Assembly: GCF_964355755.1 (NCBI RefSeq)
Contig: NC_092679.1
Span: 14,252,932 to 14,316,931, forward strand
Length of the DNA stretch: 64,000 nucleotides
From: Antedon mediterranea
Lineage: Eukaryota > Echinodermata > Crinoidea > Comatulida > Antedonidae
Reading direction: 5' to 3'
Under the pieces are notes generated by a model. That model was not told where the DNA came from. It saw only the letters and a list, made by a program, of their open reading frames with translations, and did no database searches. A program made the translations under genes and the position numbers. Positions 59,201 through 63,102 of this stretch are shown in pieces; within the stretch, counting starts at the first letter, position 1; each line of letters starts with the position of its first letter.

Positions 59201-60081
59201 CTCTCAGAACTGTATTCTATAGTCTCCCTCCCCTGGGGTATCAAATTGCATATGAAATATATTTACCTTTAGCAATATTGAAAATGTATTAATATGATTT
59301 ATACTGCAATTGAAATGTACCGCTTTATGTCTTATTATTATTTTCATTTTTGTGTCTTATATATATATGTTTTTTTTGCTTTTGAATGTTTTGTTTTGGC
59401 GTCCCTGGCACAAGTTTTTGCTTTTTTGGTGACGCCACCATTTTGGAAATAAATGTTGATTTTGATTGATTGATTGATAGAAAACAATACATAGCCAAAA
59501 TCTTACTCCCGTCATTTCAACCAATCACATTCTCGTATTTACATAAGCGATTACGATTTGGGCTAAGTAAAAATACTGGTAGTTTTCAAATATTCACAAA
59601 AGCCGCTTGCTGTATCATATCCCTCGGTACGTAGCTCAGTTGGTAGAGCGGAGGACTGTAGAGTTGTCATTGTTATCCTTAGGTCGCTGGTTCAAATCCG
59701 GCTCGAGGGAGAATTTGTTTTTATTTTCTGAATAACCAAATAATGCACAGCTCCCCTTTATGTTGCTCGTCATAATAGCATTTCCCATATCAATACGGTT
59801 TTATTTTAAAAAGTAATAGTAATAATTTGGCTTTTAATTGCCAAAAAGATTCATAGATATTATAGATATACAATTATGAGTGACACTGCTTTTATTAAAT
59901 TAAACTTCTCTTAATTTACATCAGTAATATCCAGCGATGGTAAAGTTGAAAACAAAAAGACAGTGACGATAAACGAAGATGCTAAAGAAACGGAAGGACA
60001 TGAAAACGCATCTGATTTCAACCAAAAAAGACGTATGAGTTTGCGAAAATCATCAATAGCAAGCCAATGGAGTATAATAAG
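26941..60081 (+). CDS. ADCY10: Soluble (bicarbonate-type) adenylyl cyclase, gene-level, 3' end off window
   Basis: Converts ATP to cAMP and pyrophosphate; the family acts in cytosol, cilia and sperm flagella and is tuned by bicarbonate and calcium. Twenty-three exons join in phase into about 1,190 codons. Order: C1 cyclase domain (metal Asp42 and Asp93, Lys89), linker, C2 domain (Lys382, Asp387, Asn460, Arg464), P-loop NTPase (GESGIGKT at 563-570; ILFAIDDA at 686-693), then a regulatory part with CKHCGGGDFIPGHH, matching the human protein's order throughout. The human protein has about 1,610 residues, so roughly half of its long C-terminal region is missing to the right. The Arg that binds bicarbonate in human sAC is Asn170 here. 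Start: the ATG at 26,941 precedes a VPDLV...MLMFADISG opening like the human N-terminus. Introns carry a nested antisense gene, an LTR element and a tRNA cluster. Confidence 0.93.
27074..28648. other. Cyclase intron 1, first part
   Basis: AT-rich, no coding potential seen. It includes the probable 3' flank of the nested antisense gene. I could not place its polyadenylation signal. Confidence 0.4.
28649..29368 (-). CDS. Probable GPI-anchored, Thr-rich surface protein, nested in cyclase intron 1
   Basis: A single-exon frame of 239 codons. Residues 1-17 form a signal peptide (MLIFWISMLYIVSVTMAC). Residues 18-130 hold five cysteines (18, 56, 62, 72, 98) and ISGFGD...C; another Cys is at 153. The pattern is reminiscent of small OB-fold/NTR-like secreted domains, but I do not recognise a family. 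Residues 154-200 are a Thr/Ser/Arg stalk, probably O-glycosylated. Residues 222-239 are hydrophobic and reach the very C-terminus with no charged tail, which favours a GPI signal over a transmembrane anchor. It starts at the first Met of the signal peptide and is opposite in direction to the cyclase. Confidence 0.75.
   Translation of the reverse strand: MLIFWISMLYIVSVTMACEPSPDWRAMSMNERINDSSIAIIATVTEKTDGSGGGPCSSDTVCGYWVNAIVKCVIKDDTGTISVNSNVKISGFGDNSDCTETNIVQGSTISNLILLGPHENMYLVNELNEQAGSERVNRATKDKYVNDFPDSVCYTTTLAPTTTERRQTTTRRPSTHRQTSSKMSTTIAMKEASTKANKDSHNRGTQDFIIDPTTSTSTRNTFSFITFTLVIFTLFGLIV
30321..30625. mobile_element. TTAA-type MITE, complete
   Basis: Left end TTAAAGATTGTTCCCT, right end GGGGGACAATATATCTTTAA. 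The interior has gaagattaataaaatcagactt and ttcaacaaaaatt as in the other copies. TTAA at both ends fits a piggyBac-type target duplication. Confidence 0.75.
31480..31640. mobile_element. 'ACGCAACGC / GTGATTGG' MITE copy
   Basis: gcgtggttcccaatag...gcgcaacgcagg...accaatgacaagcg...cttgtgattggtc...cgtccttgcg...ctaatgggaatcaag: a single palindromic unit of the family that is doubled at 21,314. Confidence 0.78.
31775..31915 (+). CDS. ADCY10: sAC exon 2
   Basis: It encodes GFTALCEKY through EGDVLKFAG. The Lys of LKFAG matches human Lys95 (bicarbonate site). Acceptor TTTACAG, donor GTGAAT; phases 1/1. Confidence 0.92.
33259..33278. repeat. Poly-C tract
   Basis: A run of about 20 C, broken only by an A near its start, in intron 2. 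Its length is likely unreliable in assembly. Confidence 0.85.
33407..33550 (+). CDS. ADCY10: sAC exon 3
   Basis: It encodes DAFIALWKVKRD (second metal Asp) to VRLKVKIG. Acceptor T-run plus CACAG, donor GTAAAT; phases 1/1. Confidence 0.92.
34755..35336. repeat. (CAT/CAC)n microsatellite
   Basis: About 580 bases of trinucleotides CAT, CAC with some CGT and AAC, in cyclase intron 3. In one frame it gives a poly-His and in the opposite strand a poly-Met/Val frame; neither is a gene. Confidence 0.95.
36218..36426 (+). CDS. ADCY10: sAC exon 4 (C1 domain, altered bicarbonate site)
   Basis: It encodes LSIGPLQV, STAVDDANKAEKFAQ and DIILSPKVW. It aligns without gaps to the human segment; the human Arg176 position is Asn (36,307-36,309). 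Acceptor CTTTAG, donor GTAAGA; phases 1/0. Confidence 0.9.
36852..36963 (+). CDS. ADCY10: sAC exon 5 (C1-C2 linker)
   Basis: It encodes VISYGLATPDDDILGLVKQH...LLGISTP. Acceptor TTTCAAG, donor GTAAGA; phases 0/1. Linker sequence is poorly conserved in the family, so support is the splice sites and phase. Confidence 0.75.
37612..37677 (+). CDS. ADCY10: sAC exon 6 (basic linker)
   Basis: It encodes VKRVQSPRKVFGKEAKIDEK, a Lys/Arg-rich linker. Acceptor ATTCACAG, donor GTAAGT; phases 1/1. Confidence 0.72.
37898..38208. mobile_element. TTAA-type MITE, complete (311 bp)
   Basis: TTAAAGATATATTGTCCCCC at the left, GGGGGACTGTACATCTTTAA at the right. The interior includes a 'ctgtctgacag'-like small palindrome. 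In intron 6. Family members lie at 16,677 and 30,321, with fragments near 38,870 and 51,193. Confidence 0.85.
38386..38469 (+). CDS. ADCY10: sAC exon 7 (linker)
   Basis: It encodes LFVLNMSEELNVNKQSF to EPPIS. An open frame runs on to 38,609, but the donor C/GTAACG at 38,470 is the one that gives the phase needed by exon 8. Acceptor TTTCTCAG; phases 1/1. Confidence 0.68.
38870..39030. repeat. TTAA MITE internal fragment
   Basis: aacccaaaaaccattgtctgacagacaattt followed by ttgctttaaattaca and ttttcaggtaaa matches the middle of the MITE at 37,898 in reverse. Ends are missing. Confidence 0.6.
39537..39619 (+). CDS. ADCY10: sAC exon 8
   Basis: It encodes RQAIFRPPSKREKAVLRKYV, matching the conserved KYV region before C2. 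Acceptor TTTTCAG, donor GTATTT; phases 1/0. Confidence 0.82.
40849..41008 (+). CDS. ADCY10: sAC exon 9 (start of C2)
   Basis: It encodes IEDGQPLEYLSEMRQVSVVF then INIMF, the first strand of C2, to CKQFRG. Acceptor TTTCAG, donor GTACTG; phases 0/1. Confidence 0.9.
41595..41626 (+). CDS. ADCY10: sAC exon 10 (32-bp microexon, C2)
   Basis: It encodes CLNKVFMFDK; human has NKVFMFDK. The first Lys and the Asp are ATP- and base-contact residues in C2. Acceptor ATTTAG, donor GTAGGG; phases 1/0. Confidence 0.9.
42135..42253 (+). CDS. ADCY10: sAC exon 11 (C2)
   Basis: It encodes GCTFLVIYGLPGDKHEEDCA, then HALKSSHVILD. Acceptor TTTCGCAG, donor GTAAGA; phases 0/2. Confidence 0.92.
42575..42740. mobile_element. 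Hairpin MITE (166 bp imperfect palindrome)
   Basis: Outer arms ataaggtttatcg/gcgataaaccttat and inner arms gggagcaaacgtcacgacgc/gcgttgtgacgtttgctccc surround a short loop (aaacaacaaatcac). In cyclase intron 11. Confidence 0.85.
42881..42957 (+). CDS. ADCY10: sAC exon 12 (C2)
   Basis: It encodes QVSIGVTTGSSFCGVVGHKH, then RHEYT. Acceptor TTTCAATAG, donor GTATGC; phases 2/1. Confidence 0.93.
43214..43893 (-). repeat. 3' LTR
   Basis: 680 bp, TG...CA ends with the inverted termini TGTTA/TAACA. By eye it differs from the other LTR at a single base (G at 43,620 against A at 47,196). Confidence 0.95.
44093..46687 (-). CDS. Gag-protease-partial RT polyprotein
   Basis: An 864-codon frame. An acidic and coiled N-terminus with Glu/Arg-rich heptads (about residues 85-115) precedes a capsid region with LLQSVLTGKAREIY, ELVPEAYRQQFR and LILIEEFKSCI, which resembles the SCAN domain. 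Next come a CCHC knuckle (CNYCKKPGHIMSEC, about 370), a protease active site (LRDTGAS, about 445), a threefold SEDNLTS repeat (about 605-645), and RT blocks (DFRKVNVVPKADSYPLTRI; FGMRNAPATFQ; YIDD near the C-terminus). The stop at 44,093-44,095 lies just after YIDD, and only some twenty recognisable codons follow in that frame. In the known Gmr1 group integrase precedes RT; here nothing integrase-like lies between protease and RT. Confidence 0.9.
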   Translation of the reverse strand: MFVKLVTVTMVFEPETFFADPTQEVFNSLKKDDLLKLATHLGLKDVESSMRKNDIKSRLLTYLVEEDIFDSSVMSSQVDSSIDAKLREIELQNMKEIEIRRMELEFEREERDFKLKLRELELASGISQPISNPKFDVTKHIRLVPPFQEKEVDKFFLHFEKIAENLKWPKEHWTLLLQSVLTGKAREIYTDLSFEQSSSYDVVKELILKGYELVPEAYRQQFRNKQRQTNQTHLELAQTKERLFDRWCASKQTNKDYDRLRQLILIEEFKSCITPDVRTYLDEQKAETLSQAARLADDYALTHKQAFTQKPQAQSATSSGKKFQTNDSSKSEATSTPPKLTYTPNKSDQQFPSPSTTCNYCKKPGHIMSECFALKRKEGKSKPSGLVLVKKQKNENLKNLVSDSVLDGYSPFMSDGFVSLIGDDLNLKSVRILRDTGASQSLLLEGILPLSDRSSTWEDVLLQGIELGYFNVPLHNIVIKSDFINGPVVVGVLKELPFMGVTFVLGNDLAGAMVKVDETTPDPSMFPVCAITHSISQQIDEVILGDTFLASEFNSPSDDTLFTGIMPRVSLTKEKLIAEQVDDSNIYKNVISEDNLTSAICTISEDNLTSVLCANSEDNLTSVLSATELISITPATKVESDLNLYVQNNNGGNYDLNAESCLRLQHSEVLANLDAKFVHLTDAERTELTKLVLGHNSSFPDVPVQINNDDDAKLLKEHPYHLKIIQQNYLKQDMYMLQTEPSFSQWSSPCVLVLKPDGSYRLCTDFRKVNVVPKADSYPLTRINDCLHKLGKFDLLKGYWQVSLIERVKDISAFVTNDGLYQYNRMPFGMRNAPATFQRLLNSVIADINGCEGYIDDVIVYSDT
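46790..47469 (-). repeat. 5' LTR
   Basis: 680 bp, same length as the 3' LTR and identical by eye except at 47,196. Promoter elements were not resolved. Confidence 0.95.
47853..48036 (+). CDS. ADCY10: sAC exon 13 (C2 catalytic Asn and Arg)
   Basis: It encodes IGRKVNMAARLMMHYPDK through FFRELPHKEMKG. Asn460 and Arg464 are the transition-state residues of class III cyclases and are intact. Acceptor long T tract plus CAG, donor GTATGT; phases 1/2. Confidence 0.93.
48837..48889 (+). CDS. ADCY10: sAC exon 14
   Basis: It encodes NNMPVPLTVPEFEFPILG, the bridge from C2 to the NTPase (human has FPLLGR-like sequence after C2). Acceptor CACACAG, donor GTATTG; phases 2/1. Confidence 0.85.
49703..49862 (+). 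CDS. ADCY10: sAC exon 15 (P-loop)
   Basis: It encodes RERELEECVTQLRLM, IVIYDGESGIGKTRMLDAI (Walker A 563-570) and EAMRENV. Acceptor TTGTAAAG, donor GTAAGA; phases 1/2. Confidence 0.92.
50568..50653 (+). tRNA. tRNA-Tyr (GTA) with 13-nt intron, copy 1
   Basis: Full cloverleaf: acceptor CCCTCGA/TCGAGGG, box A TAGCTCAGTTGG, box B GGTTCAAATCC, anticodon GTA, intron between 37 and 38. Base 32 is T rather than C. A T run follows. It lies in cyclase intron 15. Confidence 0.88.
50725..50810 (+). tRNA. tRNA-Tyr (GTA) with intron, copy 2
   Basis: As copy 1 but base 2 of the acceptor is G (CGCTCGA), giving one mismatch with the 3' strand. Anticodon loop and both boxes are intact; an eight-T run follows. 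Confidence 0.8.
50949..51020 (-). tRNA. tRNA-Glu (CTC), slightly degenerate
   Basis: 72 bases: TCCCATATGGTCTAGTGG start, anticodon loop CTCTCAC, T arm GGGTTAGATTC (A in place of the usual C after GTT). One acceptor mismatch (A5/C). Convergent with Tyr copy 2, 138 bases away. May be a pseudogene. Confidence 0.7.
51190..51360. repeat. MITE fragment joined to 'gtcgcgt' repeat and (CGGT/CTGT)n microsatellite
   Basis: 51,193-51,265 matches the left part of the TTAA MITE (ttgtctcccaaaatcatg, atgaagattaataaaatcag). 51,270-51,290 reads gtcgcgtagaagcgac. 51,300-51,350 is (cggt/ctgt)n. The same microsatellite recurs at about 51,955 and 53,015. Confidence 0.65.
52305..52390 (+). tRNA. tRNA-Tyr (GTA) with intron, copy 3
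   Basis: Same as copy 4 except the 3' acceptor strand is TCAAGGG, giving a C/A mismatch at pair 5-68. Anticodon GTA and boxes are intact; a nine-T run follows. Confidence 0.78.
53380..53465 (+). tRNA. tRNA-Tyr (GTA) with intron, copy 4
   Basis: All stems pair: acceptor CCCTCGA/TCGAGGG, anticodon GTA, 13-nt intron, box A and box B intact, T run downstream. It is in the second unit of the 1.07-kb duplication. Confidence 0.92.
54409..54601 (+). CDS. ADCY10: sAC exon 16
   Basis: It encodes SLPLALTINDHNTPYYTVRV to CLLNDLLMIK. Human has LLNDIF at the same place. Acceptor TTTTGCAG, donor GTAGTG; phases 2/0. Confidence 0.9.
55352..55719 (+). CDS. ADCY10: sAC exon 17 (Walker B)
   Basis: It encodes KKQPILFAIDDAHYIDKESW (Walker B ILFAIDDA), VMCVLSMRPF and LKSEQMASLACQLL. 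Acceptor TTCTACAG, donor GTAAGT; phases 0/2. Confidence 0.93.
56103..56223 (+). CDS. ADCY10: sAC exon 18
   Basis: It encodes LLKERSHGVPSWCEQLTREM, then HIQVVSQ; human has GIPFYCEEL here. Acceptor ATTGGACAG, donor GTAAGA; phases 2/0. Confidence 0.9.
56361..56453 (+). CDS. ADCY10: sAC exon 19 (RRGSL site)
   Basis: It encodes ISASVEAIQKREGSVGSGGY, then SRSRRGSLDVK. Low complexity, Ser/Gly-rich, with a PKA-type RRxS (Ser840). Acceptor CTCTTCAG, donor GTGAAA; phases 0/0. Confidence 0.78.
56842..57025 (+). CDS. ADCY10: sAC exon 20
   Basis: It encodes DSGSLKVPVLGTQLLERLTN, an acidic DDQDMFDDEF and KLPVPDSMK. Acceptor TATTTCAG, donor GTATAT; phases 0/1. Confidence 0.83.
57100..57690 (+). repeat. 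Possible LINE 3' end
   Basis: A pyrimidine-rich stretch, an (AATAAC)n-like tract (57,485-57,535) and a terminal 'aataaagaaattgaattgaattgg' pattern resemble the 3' tails of CR1/L2-type LINEs. No coding. It lies in intron 20. Confidence 0.4.
58111..58755 (+). CDS. ADCY10: sAC exon 21 (largest exon)
   Basis: It encodes LMARIDRMKPSEQMVVKCAA, LGVTFTRKMLEV, QTRRLSVKI (PKA-type Ser979), RFCSTLMQETAYGLFLINQR and CKHCGGGDFIPGHH (a CxxC-x6-7-HH signature shared with human). Acceptor TTTATTCAG, donor GTAAAG; phases 1/1. Confidence 0.93.
58785..58920. repeat. 'ACGCAACGC / GTGATTGG' MITE copy
   Basis: ggacgcaacgcaaagg...aatcacaagcgatagttcgg...cgtgattggtc...aacgtccttg...ttttagtggga: an imperfect palindrome of the family at 21,314. 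It starts about 30 bases after the exon 21 donor. Confidence 0.7.
59039..59095 (+). CDS. ADCY10: sAC exon 22
   Basis: It encodes EVSRRKIKKPPGATPVLDI. Acceptor TTCCACAG, donor GTAGGT; phases 1/1. A basic, probably flexible segment; support is splice signals and phase. Confidence 0.7.
59330..59480 (+). repeat. Retroposon 3' end with (GATT)n tail
   Basis: 'ggtgacgccaccattttggaaataaatgttgattttgattgattgattgatag' style end: an AATAAA signal followed by a TGAT microsatellite, typical of LINE or SINE 3' ends. Confidence 0.45.
59621..59710 (+). pseudogene. tRNA-Tyr-like, copy 5, with insertion after acceptor
   Basis: CCCTCGGTACGTAGCTC replaces CCCTCGATAGCTC: four extra bases at the acceptor/D-arm junction. 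The rest (GTA, intron, box B, 3' acceptor) is intact. Probably non-functional. In intron 22. Confidence 0.7.
59925..60081 (+). CDS. ADCY10: sAC exon 23 (last one seen; donor uncertain)
   Basis: It encodes ISSDGKVENKKTVTINEDAK, then FNQKRRMSLRKSSI (PKA-type Ser1178) and QWSII. Acceptor TTTACATCAG. Candidate donors are at 60,082 (GTTCGT), 60,086 (GTAGTA) and 60,089 (GTAGGT). Confidence 0.68.
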
Positions 60082-60959
60082 GTTCGTAGTAGGTTTTCTA
60101 ATAAGTAATAGTTATTGCGCGCTATTTATTGTTATACGTATGATGAAAGGCCGTGTGTGTCAAAACATTTATCTTTTTACCAATATTGTGCCGAAATACA
60201 GTCTAGAATCTAGACTAGTTTTCATATTACTAGAAATTGCAAAGTGCAAGTGAGTGCCGCGAGAAGATCTATAGCTTAACGTAGTTGTTTTGATGACACA
60301 AAGGACCATCCCAGAAGACACACCGGATGTCTATATTATTATTAGTAACGCTTCTCATTATACCACACACAAACTATGCATTGTACAATCGTCGACTGCT
60401 ATACATGATTTCACTCGGCAGAGAGCGAAATTCATAAACCTGCCTAAGTCGTCTTAGGCCAATGTTTTGTAGTCAAACAATGAACTTTCGGTTCAAGCAA
60501 TGAGGCATGGCGGGAAGTCAAATTGCTGTAGCGAATGTAAATAGCTGCTACGCAGAAATTATAGCACTTTTTCGTTTTCCATGACCGACGCGAAACTAAC
60601 TCCAATACGAGTCGAGTTGAAAAGTCTTTGCATGCTCTCATAAACGTAATATGAGCATGCGCAAAATGACTTTAGTGTTAGACTTTATGGGCCTAGATAC
60701 TACGTGTCATGAAAACCTTTAGTAAAATATTATCGTAAAAATCAGCACTGTTCCTTTACATATGTAGCAAACTTAACTTGTCTTGTACCCATATTTTTAG
60801 ATTAATAATTATATATGTTAGTTCAATTATTTATATGAAACAGCCTTATGCAATGTGTTTCTTATGAATACACATTTTAACTGTAAATTATTGGTAAAGA
60901 CAGTTAATAAGTAAAGGTACTGTGCTATTTATATTCATGAAAGCTGGTTGTATTTATAT
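60082..60959. other. Start of cyclase intron 23
   Basis: No exon matching the rest of the cyclase C-terminal region was found here or further right. No clear gene or repeat boundaries seen. Confidence 0.5.
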
Positions 60960-61046
60960 CCCTCGATAGCTCAGTTGGTAGAGCGGAGGACTGTAGAGTT
61001 GTTAATTGATATCCTTAGGTCGCTGGTTCAAATCCGGCTCGAGGGA
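60960..61046 (+). tRNA. tRNA-Tyr (GTA) with 14-nt intron, copy 6
   Basis: All stems pair, anticodon GTA, boxes A and B intact. The intron is one base longer than in other copies. Confidence 0.9.
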
Positions 61047-61174
61047 AGATTTTTATTCACATTTTCCTTTGTTTTTCATTGATAATGAATTTTTAAAAGA
61101 TTTTACATTTTTGGGATAATTTACCCATTCTTGTTTATTTCAAATAAAATATTATAGACAAGAAATAAAATTAT

Positions 61175-61228
61175 TTTCCACACCGGGAATCGAACCCGGG
61201 CCGCGGCGGAGAGCGCCGAATCTTAAGA
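61175..61228 (-). pseudogene. tRNA-Glu 3' fragment
   Basis: T arm GGGTTCGATTCCC and the variable region are intact, but the anticodon loop is shortened (gctctccgcc) and the D arm and 5' acceptor are lost. Convergent with Tyr copy 6. Confidence 0.8.
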
Positions 61229-61361
61229 AAACTTGAGAAACCCAAAATTGAATCGCTAATATTGATGTTCGTGTTTATCATGGAACACATGATTCATTAT
61301 AATTAAATTGTATTGAAACAAACACTCCATATGCTACGATCAAAAAGAAAGCGAGACACCA

Positions 61362-61441
61362 CCCTCGATCTCAGTTGGTAGAGCGGAGGATTATTATTAT
61401 TGTCATTGTTATTCTTAGGTCGCTGGTTCAAATCCGAGGGA
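61362..61441 (+). pseudogene. tRNA-Tyr pseudogene, copy 7 (anticodon lost)
   Basis: CCCTCGATCTCAG lacks two bases after the acceptor. The anticodon region is ggattattattattg with no GTA at the right place, and the T stem and acceptor are shortened (aaatccgaggga). Confidence 0.88.
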
Positions 61442-61507
61442 CTGTTTTACTTTGTTGTTTGAAATTGTTTTAAAAAAGGCAATCGACACAATAGAAACAA
61501 ATACAAA

Positions 61508-61859
61508 TTTTAACAAAAATGCTTGCTCTTTAATTTGTAAATTATTAAAATCGTTTGATAAATACTGGTCGGGTTCCATTATATTTGCAAAAGCCGTTTT
61601 CTGTAACATATCCCTCGATAGCTCAGTTGGTAGAGCGGAAGACTGTAGAGTTGTCAATGTTATCCTTAGGTCGCTGGTTTGTATTTTAACAAAAATGCTT
61701 GCTCTTTAATTTGTAAATTATTAAAATCGTTTGATAAATACTGGTCGGGTTCCATTATATTTGCAAAAGCTGTTTTCTGTAACATATCCCTCGATAGCTC
61801 AGTTGGTAGAGCGGAGGACTGTAGAGTTGTCAATGTTATCCTTAGGTCGCTGGTTCAAA
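61508..61859. repeat. Tandem duplication (unit 176 bp) cutting tRNA-Tyr copy 8
   Basis: Copies at 61,508-61,683 and 61,684-61,859 are almost identical and contain the upstream flank and tRNA-Tyr 5' part. The junction truncates the first tRNA at its T arm. Confidence 0.93.
61612..61680 (+). pseudogene. tRNA-Tyr copy 8, truncated
   Basis: Intact up to CGCTGGTT, then sequence switches to the duplicated upstream flank; T loop and 3' acceptor are missing. Confidence 0.92.
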
Positions 61860-61873
61860 TCCGGCTCGAGGGA
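61788..61873 (+). tRNA. tRNA-Tyr (GTA) with intron, copy 9
   Basis: 86 bases, all stems pair, anticodon GTA, boxes intact. Second product of the 176-bp duplication. Confidence 0.92.
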
Positions 61874-61952
61874 GAATTTGTTTTTATTTTCTGATTGACC
61901 GAAAAATGTTCAATTCTAAATAGACTTACCGATATATTTTTTGTAAGAAAAA

Positions 61953-62017
61953 CTCTCCACACCAGGAATGGAACCCATGCCGCAAGGGTTAGAATCCTAA
62001 CCGCTAGATCATTAGCA
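61953..62017 (-). pseudogene. tRNA-Glu-like pseudogene
   Basis: Reverse strand keeps GATCTAGCGGTTAGGATTC and GGGTTCCATTCC, but the anticodon loop and stems are scrambled. Confidence 0.7.
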
Positions 62018-62278
62018 CAAGCTTATGCCTATTGTAACCATTATCAACCTACAGTGTGTAATGATAAATTTAACTAGAAATCGTGTAGGAAAGTCCACAA
62101 AAAATAACTGCTTCAATACGGTTTGAAAGCCTTTCGAGCACAAAGTTATTGAACCGGAGATTATGTTATGATATTGATAAATTATTACTTAAGAAGATTT
62201 GTAAATTATTATCAAAAGCGGTTAATAAATACGGGTAGTTTTAAAATATATTTACAAAAGGCGCTTGGTGTATCGTAA

Positions 62279-62364
62279 CCCTCGATAGCTCAGTTGGTAG
62301 AGCGGAGGACTGTAGAGTTATCATTGTTATCCTTAGGTCGCTGGTTCAAATCCGGCTCGAGGGA
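62279..62364 (+). tRNA. tRNA-Tyr (GTA) with intron, copy 10
   Basis: 86 bases, complete cloverleaf with GTA, boxes A and B intact. The upstream flank shares agttttaaaatatatttaca with other copies. Confidence 0.92.
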
Positions 62365-62399
62365 GAATTGGTTTTTATTTTTTGAATAACCGAATAATG

Positions 62400-62815
62400 T
62401 ACAAGTAATAGTTTTTATGTATTATTTATACTGTTCACCTATTTTATGTATTATTTATACTGTTCACCTATTTTTTTTTTTTTTTTTTTTTTTTTTAGTT
62501 TTTTTTTATTTACTATGTATAAGTATTTTTTTTTTCTGTCTGACATTTTGTAAGTAGGCCCTAATGTGTCTTTGCTACTGACCTATTGCATCGATTTATT
62601 GATTTGCTCGTTATACAATTGTTTTTAAGTATCTACTCAAGTGTGCAATTACTACTGTACATTTGTTTTTGTTTTTCCAATGTAAGTTAATTATTTAAGT
62701 TTTATCATCATTTACCTTTTATATGTTGTTGTTTATATTTGTATGGACGCACCACTGAAAGGTGTGTGCCACTGATTCGAAAGTGAGTACCAATAAATAC
62801 TGAATACCGAATACT
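62400..62815 (+). repeat. Retroposon 3' end with T tract
   Basis: Contains a duplicated tatgtattatttatactgttc, a T tract at about 62,470-62,496, and an end 'gcaccactgaaaggtgtgtgcc...aataaatactgaataccgaata', which looks like a LINE or SINE 3' terminus with a short tail repeat. Confidence 0.45.
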
Positions 62816-63036
62816 CGTTATAGTAGCATTACCTCTTGCTCTGTATATCAATATAGTTTTATTTCATTTTTTATGTGAAAAAAATCAGTCTCCATCACAT
62901 TATTTAGGCCTAAAGTAAATAAAAACACACAAAACAACATTGTTTCCTGTAACCTACAAATAAGTCGATTTAAACTTTAAAAGTATTTTACGGAAGGGCT
63001 TGAAAAGAATATAAAATGCAAGCAAACAAAAAAAAT

Positions 63037-63102
63037 ACTCCCAACCCGGGAATCAAACCTGGACCTAGAGCGCCGAATCCTAACCACTACACTATATGGC
63101 GC
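63037..63102 (-). pseudogene. tRNA-Glu-like pseudogene
   Basis: Reverse strand keeps GTGTAGTGGTTAGGATTCGG and GATTCCCGGG, but the anticodon stem is disrupted. An overlapping plus-strand 64-codon frame is an artefact. Confidence 0.75.
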
